A stretch of 64,000 bases of DNA from Alphaproteobacteria bacterium AO1-B (GCA_001890945.1 MLAX01000006.1:124001-188000), one strand, 5' to 3'. Shown: positions 18,283-26,227, counted from the first letter of the stretch. Translations and numbers: made by a program. Notes: a model not told the origin generated them from the sequence alone.

Positions 18283-18741
18283 GTGACGCTGGAAACCGAA
18301 GTCGAAGCACTGCGAAAGGTGCCTTTGTTTCACGGCATTGATGACACGAAACTGCGTTTGCTGGCATTCATCAGCGACCGAACGGAGTTTCAAACCGGTG
18401 AGCGCCTCTGCACACAAGGTGAGGAGGGCGACAGCGCCTTTATCATCTTGTCCGGAGACGCGGACGTTCTCGTCAACACACCTGCGGGGGAGAAAAAAGT
18501 GGCCCAGGTGTCGGAGAACTCGATCGTCGGCGAGATCGCCATTCTCTGCGACGTTCCGAGGACGGCAACCCTGGTTGCCGCCAACAGCATGGACGTCCTG
18601 ATGGTATCCAAAGACGATTTCTTAAAGCTTTTGAATGAGTTTCCGGATATTTCTCTTGAGGTGATGCGGACCCTGGCGATGCGTCTGGAACGGACGACCC
18701 GGGATCTGGCTGAAGCCCGCCAAGGAAACAGCGGCGGGTAG
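18283..18741 (+). CDS. Cyclic nucleotide-binding domain protein
   Basis: A protein of about 152 residues made of a single cNMP-binding domain, without a DNA-binding HTH. It has the CRP-type LxxVPLFHGID start, GDSAFIILSGDADVLV and the phosphate-binding cassette GEIAILCDVPRTATLVA, with the Glu and Arg that contact ribose and phosphate. A short helix follows. It could act as a regulatory subunit for its neighbours. It lies 93 bases after the ABC gene and 11 before the MBL-fold gene. Translation may instead start at ATG 18271. Confidence 0.85.
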   Translation: MTLETEVEALRKVPLFHGIDDTKLRLLAFISDRTEFQTGERLCTQGEEGDSAFIILSGDADVLVNTPAGEKKVAQVSENSIVGEIAILCDVPRTATLVAANSMDVLMVSKDDFLKLLNEFPDISLEVMRTLAMRLERTTRDLAEARQGNSGG

Positions 18742-18752
18742 GGAGTAGCAGG

Positions 18753-19577
18753 TTGGCAGAGAATTTTTCGCTTCGTTGTTGGGGAGTCCGCGGGTCCACA
18801 CCGACACCCGGCCAGAAAACTCTGCGCTATGGCGGTGAAACTTCCTGCTTTGAATTGCGGGCGGGAGATGCGCTGGTTCTCATTGATTGTGGCTCCGGCG
18901 CTCGAAACCTCGGGATGGATCTCTGTTCTGCCGGCTCCAGATCCTTCGATCTCCTGTTTACGCACACGCATTTGGATCACATCTGCGGTTTGCCATTCTT
19001 CAAGCCCGCTTATGATCCGAATTTTTCTGTCACCGCTTGGGCCGGTCACTTCCAGGACGACACTTGCCTGATGGATATCGTCAGCCGCATCATGTCGCCG
19101 CCGATCTTCCCCGTGGCTGCGAAGACCTTGAAAGCCGTGGAGTTCAAGACGTTCCGGGCAGGAGATGTGTTGCCGCGCCGTGATGAACTTGTGATCCGGA
19201 CAATCCGCTTGAATCATCCTGGTGGAGCCTGCGGCTATCGCTTTGATTTCAAAGGCAAGTCCATTTGCATCATCACGGATCATGAACATGGCGATCCGGA
19301 CGTTGACGCGGCGCTGCCTGCCTTCGTCGAAGGCGCAGATGTCATGATCTACGATGCGATGTACACCGATGCGGAGTATGAGAAGTTTAAGGGATGGGGC
19401 CATTCGACATGGCAGAAGGCCGTGGAACTGGCAAAAATTGCGAAGGTTAAAACACCGGTCCTCTTCCATCATGATCCAACCCGCTCTGACGAAGATCTAG
19501 ATGAAATCGGCCTTGCGGCAAAAGCGGCCCATCCCGGCACTCTTGTTGCCAGTGAGGGCATGATCCTGGCGCCCTAA
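18753..19577 (+). CDS. Metallo-beta-lactamase-fold hydrolase (RNase Z / phosphodiesterase-like)
   Basis: A 274-residue MBL-fold protein with CWGVRGSTPTPG at the N-terminus, the zinc motif H-T-H-L-D-H at residues 71-76, a further ITDHEH aspartate/histidine pair and a late H (LFHHDP). The GVRGS opening is shared with cyclic-nucleotide phosphodiesterase-like and RNase Z-like proteins. The adjacency to a cNMP-binding protein makes a phosphodiesterase role attractive but unproven. The TTG start has GGGAG seven bases upstream. Confidence 0.85.
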   Translation: MAENFSLRCWGVRGSTPTPGQKTLRYGGETSCFELRAGDALVLIDCGSGARNLGMDLCSAGSRSFDLLFTHTHLDHICGLPFFKPAYDPNFSVTAWAGHFQDDTCLMDIVSRIMSPPIFPVAAKTLKAVEFKTFRAGDVLPRRDELVIRTIRLNHPGGACGYRFDFKGKSICIITDHEHGDPDVDAALPAFVEGADVMIYDAMYTDAEYEKFKGWGHSTWQKAVELAKIAKVKTPVLFHHDPTRSDEDLDEIGLAAKAAHPGTLVASEGMILAP

Positions 19578-19616
19578 AATCAGGTGTTCTGATTGTTCGT
19601 GTCCGAATAAAAAAAT

Positions 19617-19635
19617 GGCGGCCGAAAAGGCCGCC
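19617..19635. terminator. GGCGGCC hairpin terminator
   Basis: A 7-bp perfect stem (19617-19623 and 19629-19635) with an A-rich loop, preceded by a run of A. The U-tract orientation suits leftward transcription best, but it also lies 40 bases after the MBL-fold gene and could end that unit. Confidence 0.6.
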
Positions 19636-19883
19636 AACTTCTCAATATGATTTGCAAGTAAGTGATCCGTACTTTTCAGATTTCGTGCCTGTGGGAGCAC
19701 GAGTGAAATCCGGGACCACGAAACCTCGGGAAATGCCCCTTCAACAGCTACATGATCAACGAGATCATCTTCAATTTATACAACTGTAGATGTGACGGCA
19801 TGACCCAAATGGGCTATGCAATAGAAAAAGTGTCATCGATGATATCGCGGCAGTCACTTGGGGAATGAGGGGTTGAGCGGCAG

Positions 19884-21059
19884 GTGTCTGTCACGGTAGA
19901 GCAGTTCGCGGAGTTATCTAATCTGGTCATCGCCGCCGCGATGGAGCCAGGGCGCTGGCAAGACGTTGCAGATGCCTTGGGCCGGGCAGTGGGGCCGCAA
20001 GTCTGCACCCAGATCATCGGCTATGACACCCACACCAATTCGGCTCCTCTGGCCGTGGCTTCCGGCTATGATCCGGATATCTTGAAGCTCTACCAAGAGC
20101 ACTATCACCTTCAAAACCCTTACGCCGTCCGTTTTGAGGACATGCGCGTTGGTGACGTGGTTCCAGCCGCCATGCTTTGCAATCCAAACGACATGATTCG
20201 GACCGCGTTCTATTCAGACCTCCTGCGTCCGATGGAGGATATTTACTGCGGTGGCGGTACTCTTCTCTTCCGCGAAAAGGGACGGGTGTTTGTGTTCGGC
20301 GGCAATATGCGCGCAAAGGATCAGGATCGTTATGAGGACACCTGGTTGTCTTTGTGCGCCAATATTGCCCCGGTCATGCGCCAGTCCTTGGAGGTCAACC
20401 GCATGATCGCCGGACTGTCCTTTGAAAACTGGGCCTTGAGCCAGCACATTCTTGGATCACAGACCGCACTTGTCCTCATTGATCCGAATTGCCGGATCCA
20501 TTATGCGAGCGCCGAAGCTGAACGCATGCTCCAGGCGGGCGATGTAATGAAAACCAGTTTGTCTGGCAAATTGCAGTTTGCATGTGAAGAGATGCATCAC
20601 GCCATTACCCAACAGACGGGATCGCAAACAGCTCGTTGTGGTTCGATTGTGCGTAGTTTGGCATTTGAAACGGATCGGGGGCAACGCTGGACTTGCCGGA
20701 GCGTCGGTGTGGACCTCAGCAAACTTGATTGGTCCCCCTTTGGCAAAGTTTTCAATCAGCAAGGCCCGGCTCTTCTGATCGCTCTTAAACCGGAGACCTG
20801 CCGCCAGGACGTCAACAAGATGATCCAGAGCGCGCTCGGATTGAGTGAGATGGAGGCAGACACGGCGCTTCATCTGGCCGAAGGGATGACAGCTGCGGAA
20901 ATTGCGGAAAGCCGCGAAGTGAGCATCCACACCGTCCGGAATCAGATCAAGGCGGCGTTATCCAAATGCGGGTGCCGCCGCCAGGCCGACCTCGTTATTG
21001 CGGTTGACCGGCTCCGGACAACGGGCGCCCACACTGCACCCCTGTCGCCGATCACATAA
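19884..21059 (+). CDS. LuxR-type HTH regulator
   Basis: A 391-residue protein. The C-terminal 60 residues form a LuxR/GerE-type HTH (LSEMEADTALHLAEGMTAAEIAESREVSIHTVRNQIKAALSKCG). The N-terminal 200 residues are a sensory, GAF/PAS-like region, and a second PAS-like segment (QTALVLIDPNCRIHYASAEAERML) precedes the HTH. The GTG at 19884 opens the frame. There is no autoinducer-synthase gene nearby, so a quorum role is not supported. Confidence 0.85.
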   Translation: MSVTVEQFAELSNLVIAAAMEPGRWQDVADALGRAVGPQVCTQIIGYDTHTNSAPLAVASGYDPDILKLYQEHYHLQNPYAVRFEDMRVGDVVPAAMLCNPNDMIRTAFYSDLLRPMEDIYCGGGTLLFREKGRVFVFGGNMRAKDQDRYEDTWLSLCANIAPVMRQSLEVNRMIAGLSFENWALSQHILGSQTALVLIDPNCRIHYASAEAERMLQAGDVMKTSLSGKLQFACEEMHHAITQQTGSQTARCGSIVRSLAFETDRGQRWTCRSVGVDLSKLDWSPFGKVFNQQGPALLIALKPETCRQDVNKMIQSALGLSEMEADTALHLAEGMTAAEIAESREVSIHTVRNQIKAALSKCGCRRQADLVIAVDRLRTTGAHTAPLSPIT

Positions 21060-21136
21060 GCTCACATTCCAGCGGTCACTGCTTGCCATCCTGACTGTCA
21101 GCGGCAACATTCAGGCCAGATACAATCGGACCGCTC

Positions 21137-22492
21137 ATGGCAAGACTTAGAGAAACGATCAGATATATCCTGCGCGGCGGGCCGCCCATCGATGGCCTGC
21201 CTGATCGGGTGCAAGCAGAAATCCGTGCCCGCGAGGCCGCATCTGAGCGGCTGATCGGCTGGGTTCAGCTGGCTTTGGTGCTGTTTTTTGCATCGCTTTA
21301 TATGCTTGCACCGAGAGCTGAAGGGTCGGCCGGTTTTAACTTTGTCCCGATCGCGCTCGGCGCCTACTTCCTGTTCACTGTCACCCGCCTGGCGCTTTCC
21401 TACCGGTTCGAGCTGCCCGAGTGGTTTTTGCTGATCTCGATTTGCGTCGACATGGCGCTTCTGGTCGGACTGATTTTTTCCTTCCATATCCAATACGACC
21501 AGCATCCGACCTTTTATCTGAAGACCCCAACCTTGATGTATGTTTTCCTGTTCATCGGGTTGCGGGCACTGCGGTTCGATCCGAGATTTGTTTTGACGAC
21601 GGGCCTGGTGGCCGTCGTCGGTTGGATCGGGCTCGTGGCCTATGCGATCTTCTCCGATATGGGCGGGATGCGGGTCACCCGAAACTATGTTGAATACCTC
21701 ACCGGGAACAGCATTTTGCTCGGGGCCGAGCTCGACAAGACCATGGTCATCCTGGCGGTGACGGTCTTGCTCTCCGCGGCGCTCTACCGCGGAAGGTCGA
21801 TGTTGTTTGAGGCGACACGGGATCACAGCGCGGCCATGGATCTCAAACGCTTCTTTTCTCCGGAAGTGGCGTCCTCCATTACGGAAGCCCATCAGGCGCT
21901 GGAAGCGGGCGAGGGAAGCTTGCGCGAGGCGGCGATCCTCTATGCCGATATCCGTTCCTTTACGTCCACATCGGCAGTTCTGCCACCTGAGACGGTGCTC
22001 GCGGTTTTGGCCGAGTATCAGAACCTTGCGGTTGAGGTGATCACGCGGGAAGGCGGGCAGGTCGACAAGTTTTTGGGTGATGGCATTCTGGCGACCTTTG
22101 GCGCCGTCTCACCGTCGGAAACCTATGCGGCCGACGCCTTGCGCGCAGCGCAGGCGCTTGTGGCGGCGGTCACTGAGGCCCAGGACCGGTTCAAATCGGC
22201 GGGCTGGCCGTCCGATCTTCGGGTTGGCACGGCCGTGGCTGCCGGTCCGGTCACCGTTGGCGTCATCGGGTCGAAGAACAGGTTGGAATTCACTGTGATC
22301 GGCGATGCGGTCAACCGCGCCGCCAAGCTGGAAGATGCCAACAAGGCCCAGAAGAGCAGCGCCTTGACCGACTGTGTGTCGCTGGATCTTGCTCGGGCGC
22401 AAGGCTATGCCGGGGATGCCGTCGACATTCGTCCATCCAGTAACGTTGGCGGTGTATCTGGCCCGGTCGATCTTGCCGTGCTGGCAAGATAA
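21137..22492 (+). CDS. Membrane-bound class III adenylate/guanylate cyclase
   Basis: A 451-residue protein. Residues 40-220 hold about six transmembrane helices in MASE-like arrangement. Residues 255-430 are a class III cyclase domain with the metal aspartates in ILYADIRSFT and FLGDGILATFG, and the GVIGSKNRLEFTVIGDAVNRAAKLE segment that binds substrate. It likely makes cAMP. It follows the LuxR gene by 77 bases and is close to the cNMP-binding and MBL-fold genes. Confidence 0.92.
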   Translation: MARLRETIRYILRGGPPIDGLPDRVQAEIRAREAASERLIGWVQLALVLFFASLYMLAPRAEGSAGFNFVPIALGAYFLFTVTRLALSYRFELPEWFLLISICVDMALLVGLIFSFHIQYDQHPTFYLKTPTLMYVFLFIGLRALRFDPRFVLTTGLVAVVGWIGLVAYAIFSDMGGMRVTRNYVEYLTGNSILLGAELDKTMVILAVTVLLSAALYRGRSMLFEATRDHSAAMDLKRFFSPEVASSITEAHQALEAGEGSLREAAILYADIRSFTSTSAVLPPETVLAVLAEYQNLAVEVITREGGQVDKFLGDGILATFGAVSPSETYAADALRAAQALVAAVTEAQDRFKSAGWPSDLRVGTAVAAGPVTVGVIGSKNRLEFTVIGDAVNRAAKLEDANKAQKSSALTDCVSLDLARAQGYAGDAVDIRPSSNVGGVSGPVDLAVLAR

Positions 22493-22588
22493 CCCGAAGT
22501 TCTGCTATCGGCTTGGTGCTGCTTACCCAGCCTTTGAACGCAAATCCGCTTGACGGACCGTTGAAACTCAGACACTTTGCCTTCCAAA

Positions 22589-22604
22589 TTGACGTTATCG
22601 TCAA
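22589..22604. promoter_or_regulatory. TTGACG-TTAT-CGTCAA palindrome
   Basis: A perfect 6-bp inverted repeat around TTAT, 55 bases before the SDR start. It resembles sites of MerR-type regulators (LiuR-like) that control branched-chain amino acid and acyl-CoA degradation genes, which fits the SDR identity. The link to a specific regulator is an inference. Confidence 0.5.
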
Positions 22605-22658
22605 TCAAAGTAATTAAATCTATTGAAAATCAATGGATTAAAGAATTGGAGGGCTTTG

Positions 22659-23426
22659 ATGAAGCTGGATCAGTCTATGGCAGCGGTCGTCACCGGCGGC
22701 GCATCCGGTCTTGGCGCAGCCACTGCACGCATGTTGGCAGCAGAGGGCGTGAAGGTCACCTTGTTCGACCGTAACGGGGAGCAGGGCGCACAGGTTGCTA
22801 AGGAAATCGGTGGTGTTTTCGCTGATGTCGACGTGACCGATCAGGCGAGCGTTGAAGCAGGCTTCGATGCTGCCCGCGCCGCGCATGGCCAGGAGCGTAT
22901 TCTGGTCAATTGCGCCGGGATCGCACCGGTTGGCAAGACAACATCGCGCGGCGAACCGCACCCGATGGACATGTTTGAAAAAGTCATCTCGGTCAACCTG
23001 ATCGGCTCTTTCCGGTGCATCGCACTGGCGTCCACTGGAATGTCCTCCCTGGACCCGGTGACTGCTGATGGTGGACGCGGTGTTATCGTCTCCACGGCCT
23101 CTGTGGCAGCTTTTGATGGTCAGATCGGCCAGGTCGCTTATGCGGCCTCCAAAGCCGGAGTTGCCGGAATGACGTTGCCGGTCGCCCGGGATCTGTCCAA
23201 GCTGGGCATCCGGGTCATGACCATCGCGCCGGGCATCTTTGAAACGCCGATGCTGCTCGGGTTGTCTCAGGAGGTTCAGGATTCGCTTGGCCAACAAGTG
23301 CCGTTTCCGTCACGTCTGGGCCGGGCGACGGAATATGCGCAGCTGGTCAAATCGATTTGCGAAAACGACATGCTGAACGGTGAGACCATCCGACTGGATG
23401 GTGCCATCCGTATGGCGCCGCGATAA
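22659..23426 (+). CDS. 3-hydroxyacyl-CoA dehydrogenase type II-like SDR
   Basis: A 255-residue short-chain dehydrogenase. The NAD-binding loop VVTGGASGLGAATARML sits at the N-terminus, NCAGIAP near 90, the catalytic Ser in VSTASVAAFDGQIGQVAYAASKAG with Tyr-x3-Lys, and IAPGIFETPML. This pattern is that of HSD17B10-type 3-hydroxy-2-methylbutyryl-CoA dehydrogenases, which act in isoleucine and branched-fatty-acid breakdown. The ATG at 22659 has GGAGGG five bases upstream. Confidence 0.88.
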   Translation: MKLDQSMAAVVTGGASGLGAATARMLAAEGVKVTLFDRNGEQGAQVAKEIGGVFADVDVTDQASVEAGFDAARAAHGQERILVNCAGIAPVGKTTSRGEPHPMDMFEKVISVNLIGSFRCIALASTGMSSLDPVTADGGRGVIVSTASVAAFDGQIGQVAYAASKAGVAGMTLPVARDLSKLGIRVMTIAPGIFETPMLLGLSQEVQDSLGQQVPFPSRLGRATEYAQLVKSICENDMLNGETIRLDGAIRMAPR

Positions 23427-23541
23427 GCGGTCTGCCAACCAAGATAAGCGAGAGGTCACAGCTCTGAATGACCGAGCTGTGACGATCTCAAGAGGTGCAC
23501 GGCCGTTGCCGCTGGCCAAGTGCCAACGCAGCCCCGGTACT

Positions 23542-23775
23542 TTAGATCCGGCGCCACTTCTTGAAAAGTGCGCCGAAGAAGCTGGCGAAGGCCGCGGGAA
23601 CGTGGCCTCCAAATCTGGCCTGAACGGTCTGAGAGTTCACCAGATGGGGAACGAGATCACGGCGAATCTGTCCGTCTTCGAGAAACCCGTCGGCTCTCAA
23701 CGCTGAGTAGGTTTCCGGTGAAAACGCTCGCGGGGCCGATGGTCCGAGCATGTGCCGGTCAAGTTCACTCCGCAT
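23542..23775 (-). CDS. Small hypothetical protein, coupled to the VOC gene
   Basis: A 77-residue frame whose ATG overlaps the end of the VOC gene by 11 bases, suggesting translational coupling. It is rich in Arg and Leu (FSPETYSALRADGFLEDGQIRRDL) with a basic C-terminus. No family is recognised. The longer version of the frame (to 23838) reads through the VOC gene and is not supported. The gap to the SDR is otherwise empty. Confidence 0.4.
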   Translation of the reverse strand: MRSELDRHMLGPSAPRAFSPETYSALRADGFLEDGQIRRDLVPHLVNSQTVQARFGGHVPAAFASFFGALFKKWRRI

Positions 23776-24154
23776 AGCTGACCACCTCGAACTCGATGCC
23801 ATCATCATCATCGAAGTAAAATCGGCGGCCAGGCTCATAATCGGCGTGGTTCTTGGTTTCGTAGCCCCCCGCCTTGATCAAGGCTTCGGTGGCATCCAGA
23901 TCGTCGACTACGACCGCGATGTGATTGAGCCCACCACGGATGCCGTAGGTTTCGCCCGGCATGGCAGCTGTTTCCTTCGGCGGGTTGTAAGCTGCGATGT
24001 AACTGGTTTCATTGCCGATGTGGTAGGTGATGCCACCTCCGAGGCTATCGCCCTTCCACCGAACCTCCCAACCGAACCAGTCCTTGAGCCGCCTTGCGGT
24101 GGCTTCCGGGTCACTCACGGTGACATTCACGTGTTCCAGAAATGCGCCTGACAT
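23765..24154 (-). CDS. VOC-family (glyoxalase/bleomycin-resistance fold) protein
   Basis: A 129-residue single-domain VOC protein: LEHVNVTVSDPEATARRLKDWFGW, then GGLNHIAVVVDDLDATEALI and EFEVVSY, the last providing the typical metal-ligand Glu. Functions include glyoxalase I, fosfomycin or bleomycin resistance and dioxygenase. The ATG at 24154 is preceded by AAAGGA. A SoxR box in its promoter makes a redox-stress role likely, such as detoxifying reactive carbonyls. Confidence 0.88.
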   Translation of the reverse strand: MSGAFLEHVNVTVSDPEATARRLKDWFGWEVRWKGDSLGGGITYHIGNETSYIAAYNPPKETAAMPGETYGIRGGLNHIAVVVDDLDATEALIKAGGYETKNHADYEPGRRFYFDDDDGIEFEVVSYAE

Positions 24155-24190
24155 GGTGTGTCCTTTCACGTTGACTTGTGATGGACACCA

Positions 24191-24221
24191 GAGATAATTC
24201 CTCAAGTTAAGTTGAGGTCAA
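24191..24221 (-). promoter_or_regulatory. SoxR-regulated promoter of the VOC gene
   Basis: On the minus strand, TTGACC (-35, 24216-24221) and TATCTC (-10, 24191-24196) are separated by 19 bp, the overlong spacer typical of SoxR-activated promoters. Between them is the SoxR box. The spacer nearly matches that of the E. coli soxS promoter. Redox-activated SoxR bound here should unwind the spacer and switch on the VOC gene. Confidence 0.8.
24200..24217. promoter_or_regulatory. SoxR box
   Basis: CCTCAAgttaagTTGAGG, an 18-bp palindrome in the space between the divergent VOC and soxR genes. From memory it differs from the E. coli soxS operator at one central position. Confidence 0.85.
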
Positions 24222-24251
24222 GAGGAAAAAGTCAATTTTTTGGAGAGGCTT

Positions 24252-24719
24252 GTGAAAGGCACAGATACGCTATCCATCGGGGAGCTGGCGGAGCGGACCG
24301 GATTGGCAGTGTCGGCAATCCGGTTTTATGAAACCAAGGGCCTGGTCGCGCCGGTTCGGACCGAGAGCGGGCAACGCCGGTTTATGCGGGCCGATATCCG
24401 GCGGCTGTCCTTTGTACTGGTGGCGCAGGAATTCGGGTTTTCGATTTCAGAGATCGCAGCGCAAATGGAGAAGCTGCCGGACAACCGGGCACCGACCAAG
24501 GCCGACTGGACCCGGATCAGCCGGGACTTTCGAAAACACCTTGATGCCAGGATCGAGGGGCTAACCGCGTTACGGGACAAGCTGGACGGCTGCATCGGCT
24601 GTGGTTGCCTGTCGATGAAAAAATGCCAGCTCTACAATGCCGGCGACGCTGCCAACCGCCATGGCCGCGGCCCGCGCTATCTCATGGGAGACCGTCCGGA
24701 CTTGCCGGAGGAGCTATAA
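24252..24719 (+). CDS. soxR: Redox-sensitive [2Fe-2S] regulator SoxR
   Basis: A 155-residue MerR-family protein with IGELAERTGLAVSAIRFYETKGLV at the N-terminus and the SoxR iron-sulfur motif C-I-G-C-G-C-x5-C in the C-terminal third (LDGCIGCGCLSMKKC). The cluster senses redox-cycling compounds. The GTG at 24252 follows GGAGAGG and is preferred over the TTG at 24240. It is divergent from the VOC gene, and the SoxR box between them identifies that gene as a direct target. Confidence 0.95.
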   Translation: MKGTDTLSIGELAERTGLAVSAIRFYETKGLVAPVRTESGQRRFMRADIRRLSFVLVAQEFGFSISEIAAQMEKLPDNRAPTKADWTRISRDFRKHLDARIEGLTALRDKLDGCIGCGCLSMKKCQLYNAGDAANRHGRGPRYLMGDRPDLPEEL

Positions 24720-24766
24720 GCTCTTGCATGCCTTCTTGCACATGGCTTCGTTTGTCGTGGCTAGCT

Positions 24767-24787
24767 GTCCCTGACTTGATCCGGGAC
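24767..24787. repeat. GTCCC...GGGAC intergenic palindrome
   Basis: GTCCC and CCGGGAC arms around TGACTTGAT, in the gap after soxR. One of the dispersed palindromes of this window; the left arm carries a mismatch relative to the other copies. Confidence 0.55.
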
Positions 24788-24844
24788 CTGCCGTGGGCCA
24801 GAGGGGTGGCCCCGGCGCTGAGGCCAGGGCGGTGAGGGAAGCGG

Positions 24845-25102
24845 TTACCGGTTGTCGAGCTGAGACCTGACACGTTTGAGGCCAAGGTTCGTGATCCGGT
24901 AGGGGCCGCTGTTTTTCGAAGAGATCAGACGCCGGTACTTCAGCTTCTGGAAAAGCTGCTGCGAGCAGCCGCCCCAGAACCAGCCATCGCGTGTGATCGT
25001 CTCGTATTTCAGAATACGGCCGTCCTCGTCCTTCTCGGCAAGGATATAGCCGCCCTGAGCCAGCAGGTGCAGCACCCGCTGTTCGGCTTTGGAAATGTCC
25101 AT
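24845..25102 (-). CDS. yjhX: YjhX/UPF0386 family protein
   Basis: An 85-residue protein closely matching the YjhX (UPF0386) pattern: MDISKAEQRVLHLLAQGGYI, LFQKLKYRRLISS, PYRITNLGLKRVRSQLDNR. E. coli YjhX has been described as a putative toxin of the yjhXQ pair; here there is no partner gene nearby, so a toxin role is doubtful. Length matches the family. Whether it binds DNA is unknown. Confidence 0.85.
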   Translation of the reverse strand: MDISKAEQRVLHLLAQGGYILAEKDEDGRILKYETITRDGWFWGGCSQQLFQKLKYRRLISSKNSGPYRITNLGLKRVRSQLDNR

Positions 25103-25380
25103 TGATTTTGATTTTCAGTCTTTGAGCAAAAGAAACCTGTCACCGCAGCAAACGCATGCGGTGTGGTGCTTTTGTTGTCCCGGCTGGTTGGGAGCCTTCT
25201 GGTGAAAGTCGAAGGTCCTGAAACGAGCCGGGTTTACCGGGACTCGCGAGTTCCGCGCATAAAACCTCTCAAAGATTGCGCGCTGTCGATATCACGATGA
25301 CTATGCTGCAACAAGAGACTGAAAGAGACTGGCGGTCAGATGCCTGTCGTGTGTTGCAATCCTGCAAGCGAGCATATTGC

Positions 25381-25635
25381 TCAGCTGCGTTCCGCCGGCC
25401 AGTAGCCGCTCTTTTCATCGCGCTCAATTGCGATCGCCTCAACCTCGTCCGAACCGCAGCGCGAACACTTGAGGGATTTGGTGAGCGAGGAGAGTGTGTC
25501 TTCCAGCGCGTAGTTGGTCAGTTTCAGATAGCGAAACCGGGCGCAATGCGCGCACACGATGCCAAGCCGCCGATCGCTGGTTTCCAGCATCTCGATCGTT
25601 TCATCTATTTTGGCTTTGGCGGGGCTTGAGGTCAT
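25381..25635 (-). CDS. Small zinc-ribbon hypothetical protein
   Basis: An 84-residue protein with two CxxC pairs (VCAHCARF and LKCSRCGSDE) spaced about 30 residues apart, a classical zinc ribbon. The rest is polar. No family name is recognised. The 280 bases between this gene and yjhX hold no obvious gene. Confidence 0.6.
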   Translation of the reverse strand: MTSSPAKAKIDETIEMLETSDRRLGIVCAHCARFRYLKLTNYALEDTLSSLTKSLKCSRCGSDEVEAIAIERDEKSGYWPAERS

Positions 25636-25829
25636 TCAGTCAGACGTGTCCTACAGCTGCCGGAGGCTTCAAGTGGTCCGGGCGTGAAAGCGTGAGGGGT
25701 TACGTAACGGCTTTTCTTCGATTGTAAAGCTTTGCTGGCCATTTGGCCCAAACCACCACCCAACTGGAAAAGCATGGCTGCGACGCAATTGCGCTCGCTT
25801 TTTGATGGCTGCGCGGCTAAGACAGCGCT

Positions 25830-26135
25830 ATGATGACGCTTTCTGATACATGGATCGATCTGTTCACGCTTTCCGGGCTTTTGAACCCGTTTGCGTTGTT
25901 GATCGGGGTTTACCTTGGCTGGCGCGCCGATCAGCCGGTGAAGCTGTGGATCGCCGGGTTTGCGGCTGCTGCCCTGTCGCTGATGCTTGAGACTGCGGTG
26001 GGTTTGCTGCAATTGCCGCAACCGATCTCCCAGGATGCGGGTGCCCTAGCCATGTTCCCGTTCCGGTTCATCGGCGGTACGGCAGCAGGTGCGGTTGCCT
26101 ATTGGCTCAACCGCCGGCGCCGGCAAGCCGGGTAA
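25830..26135 (+). CDS. Small hypothetical membrane protein
   Basis: A 101-residue protein with about three hydrophobic helices (LLNPFALLIGVYLGW, LWIAGFAAAALSLMLETAVGLL, GGTAAGAVAYWL) and a basic C-terminal RRRR tail. The start is one of two adjacent ATGs. No family is recognised and there is no clear operon partner. Confidence 0.6.
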   Translation: MMTLSDTWIDLFTLSGLLNPFALLIGVYLGWRADQPVKLWIAGFAAAALSLMLETAVGLLQLPQPISQDAGALAMFPFRFIGGTAAGAVAYWLNRRRRQAG

Positions 26136-26148
26136 GTTCGGAGAACAG

Positions 26149-26169
26149 GTCCCGGCTCAGGGCCGGGAC
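26149..26169. repeat. GTCCCGG...CCGGGAC intergenic palindrome
   Basis: A 7-bp perfect inverted repeat (GTCCCGG / CCGGGAC, loop CTCAGGG) just after the small membrane-protein gene. It is another copy of the dispersed repeat. Confidence 0.65.
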
Positions 26170-26227
26170 GGCGGAGATCGTTACTCTCAGCTTTTAGAGT
26201 AGCACGCCCGACACCCACTTGGCGCCG

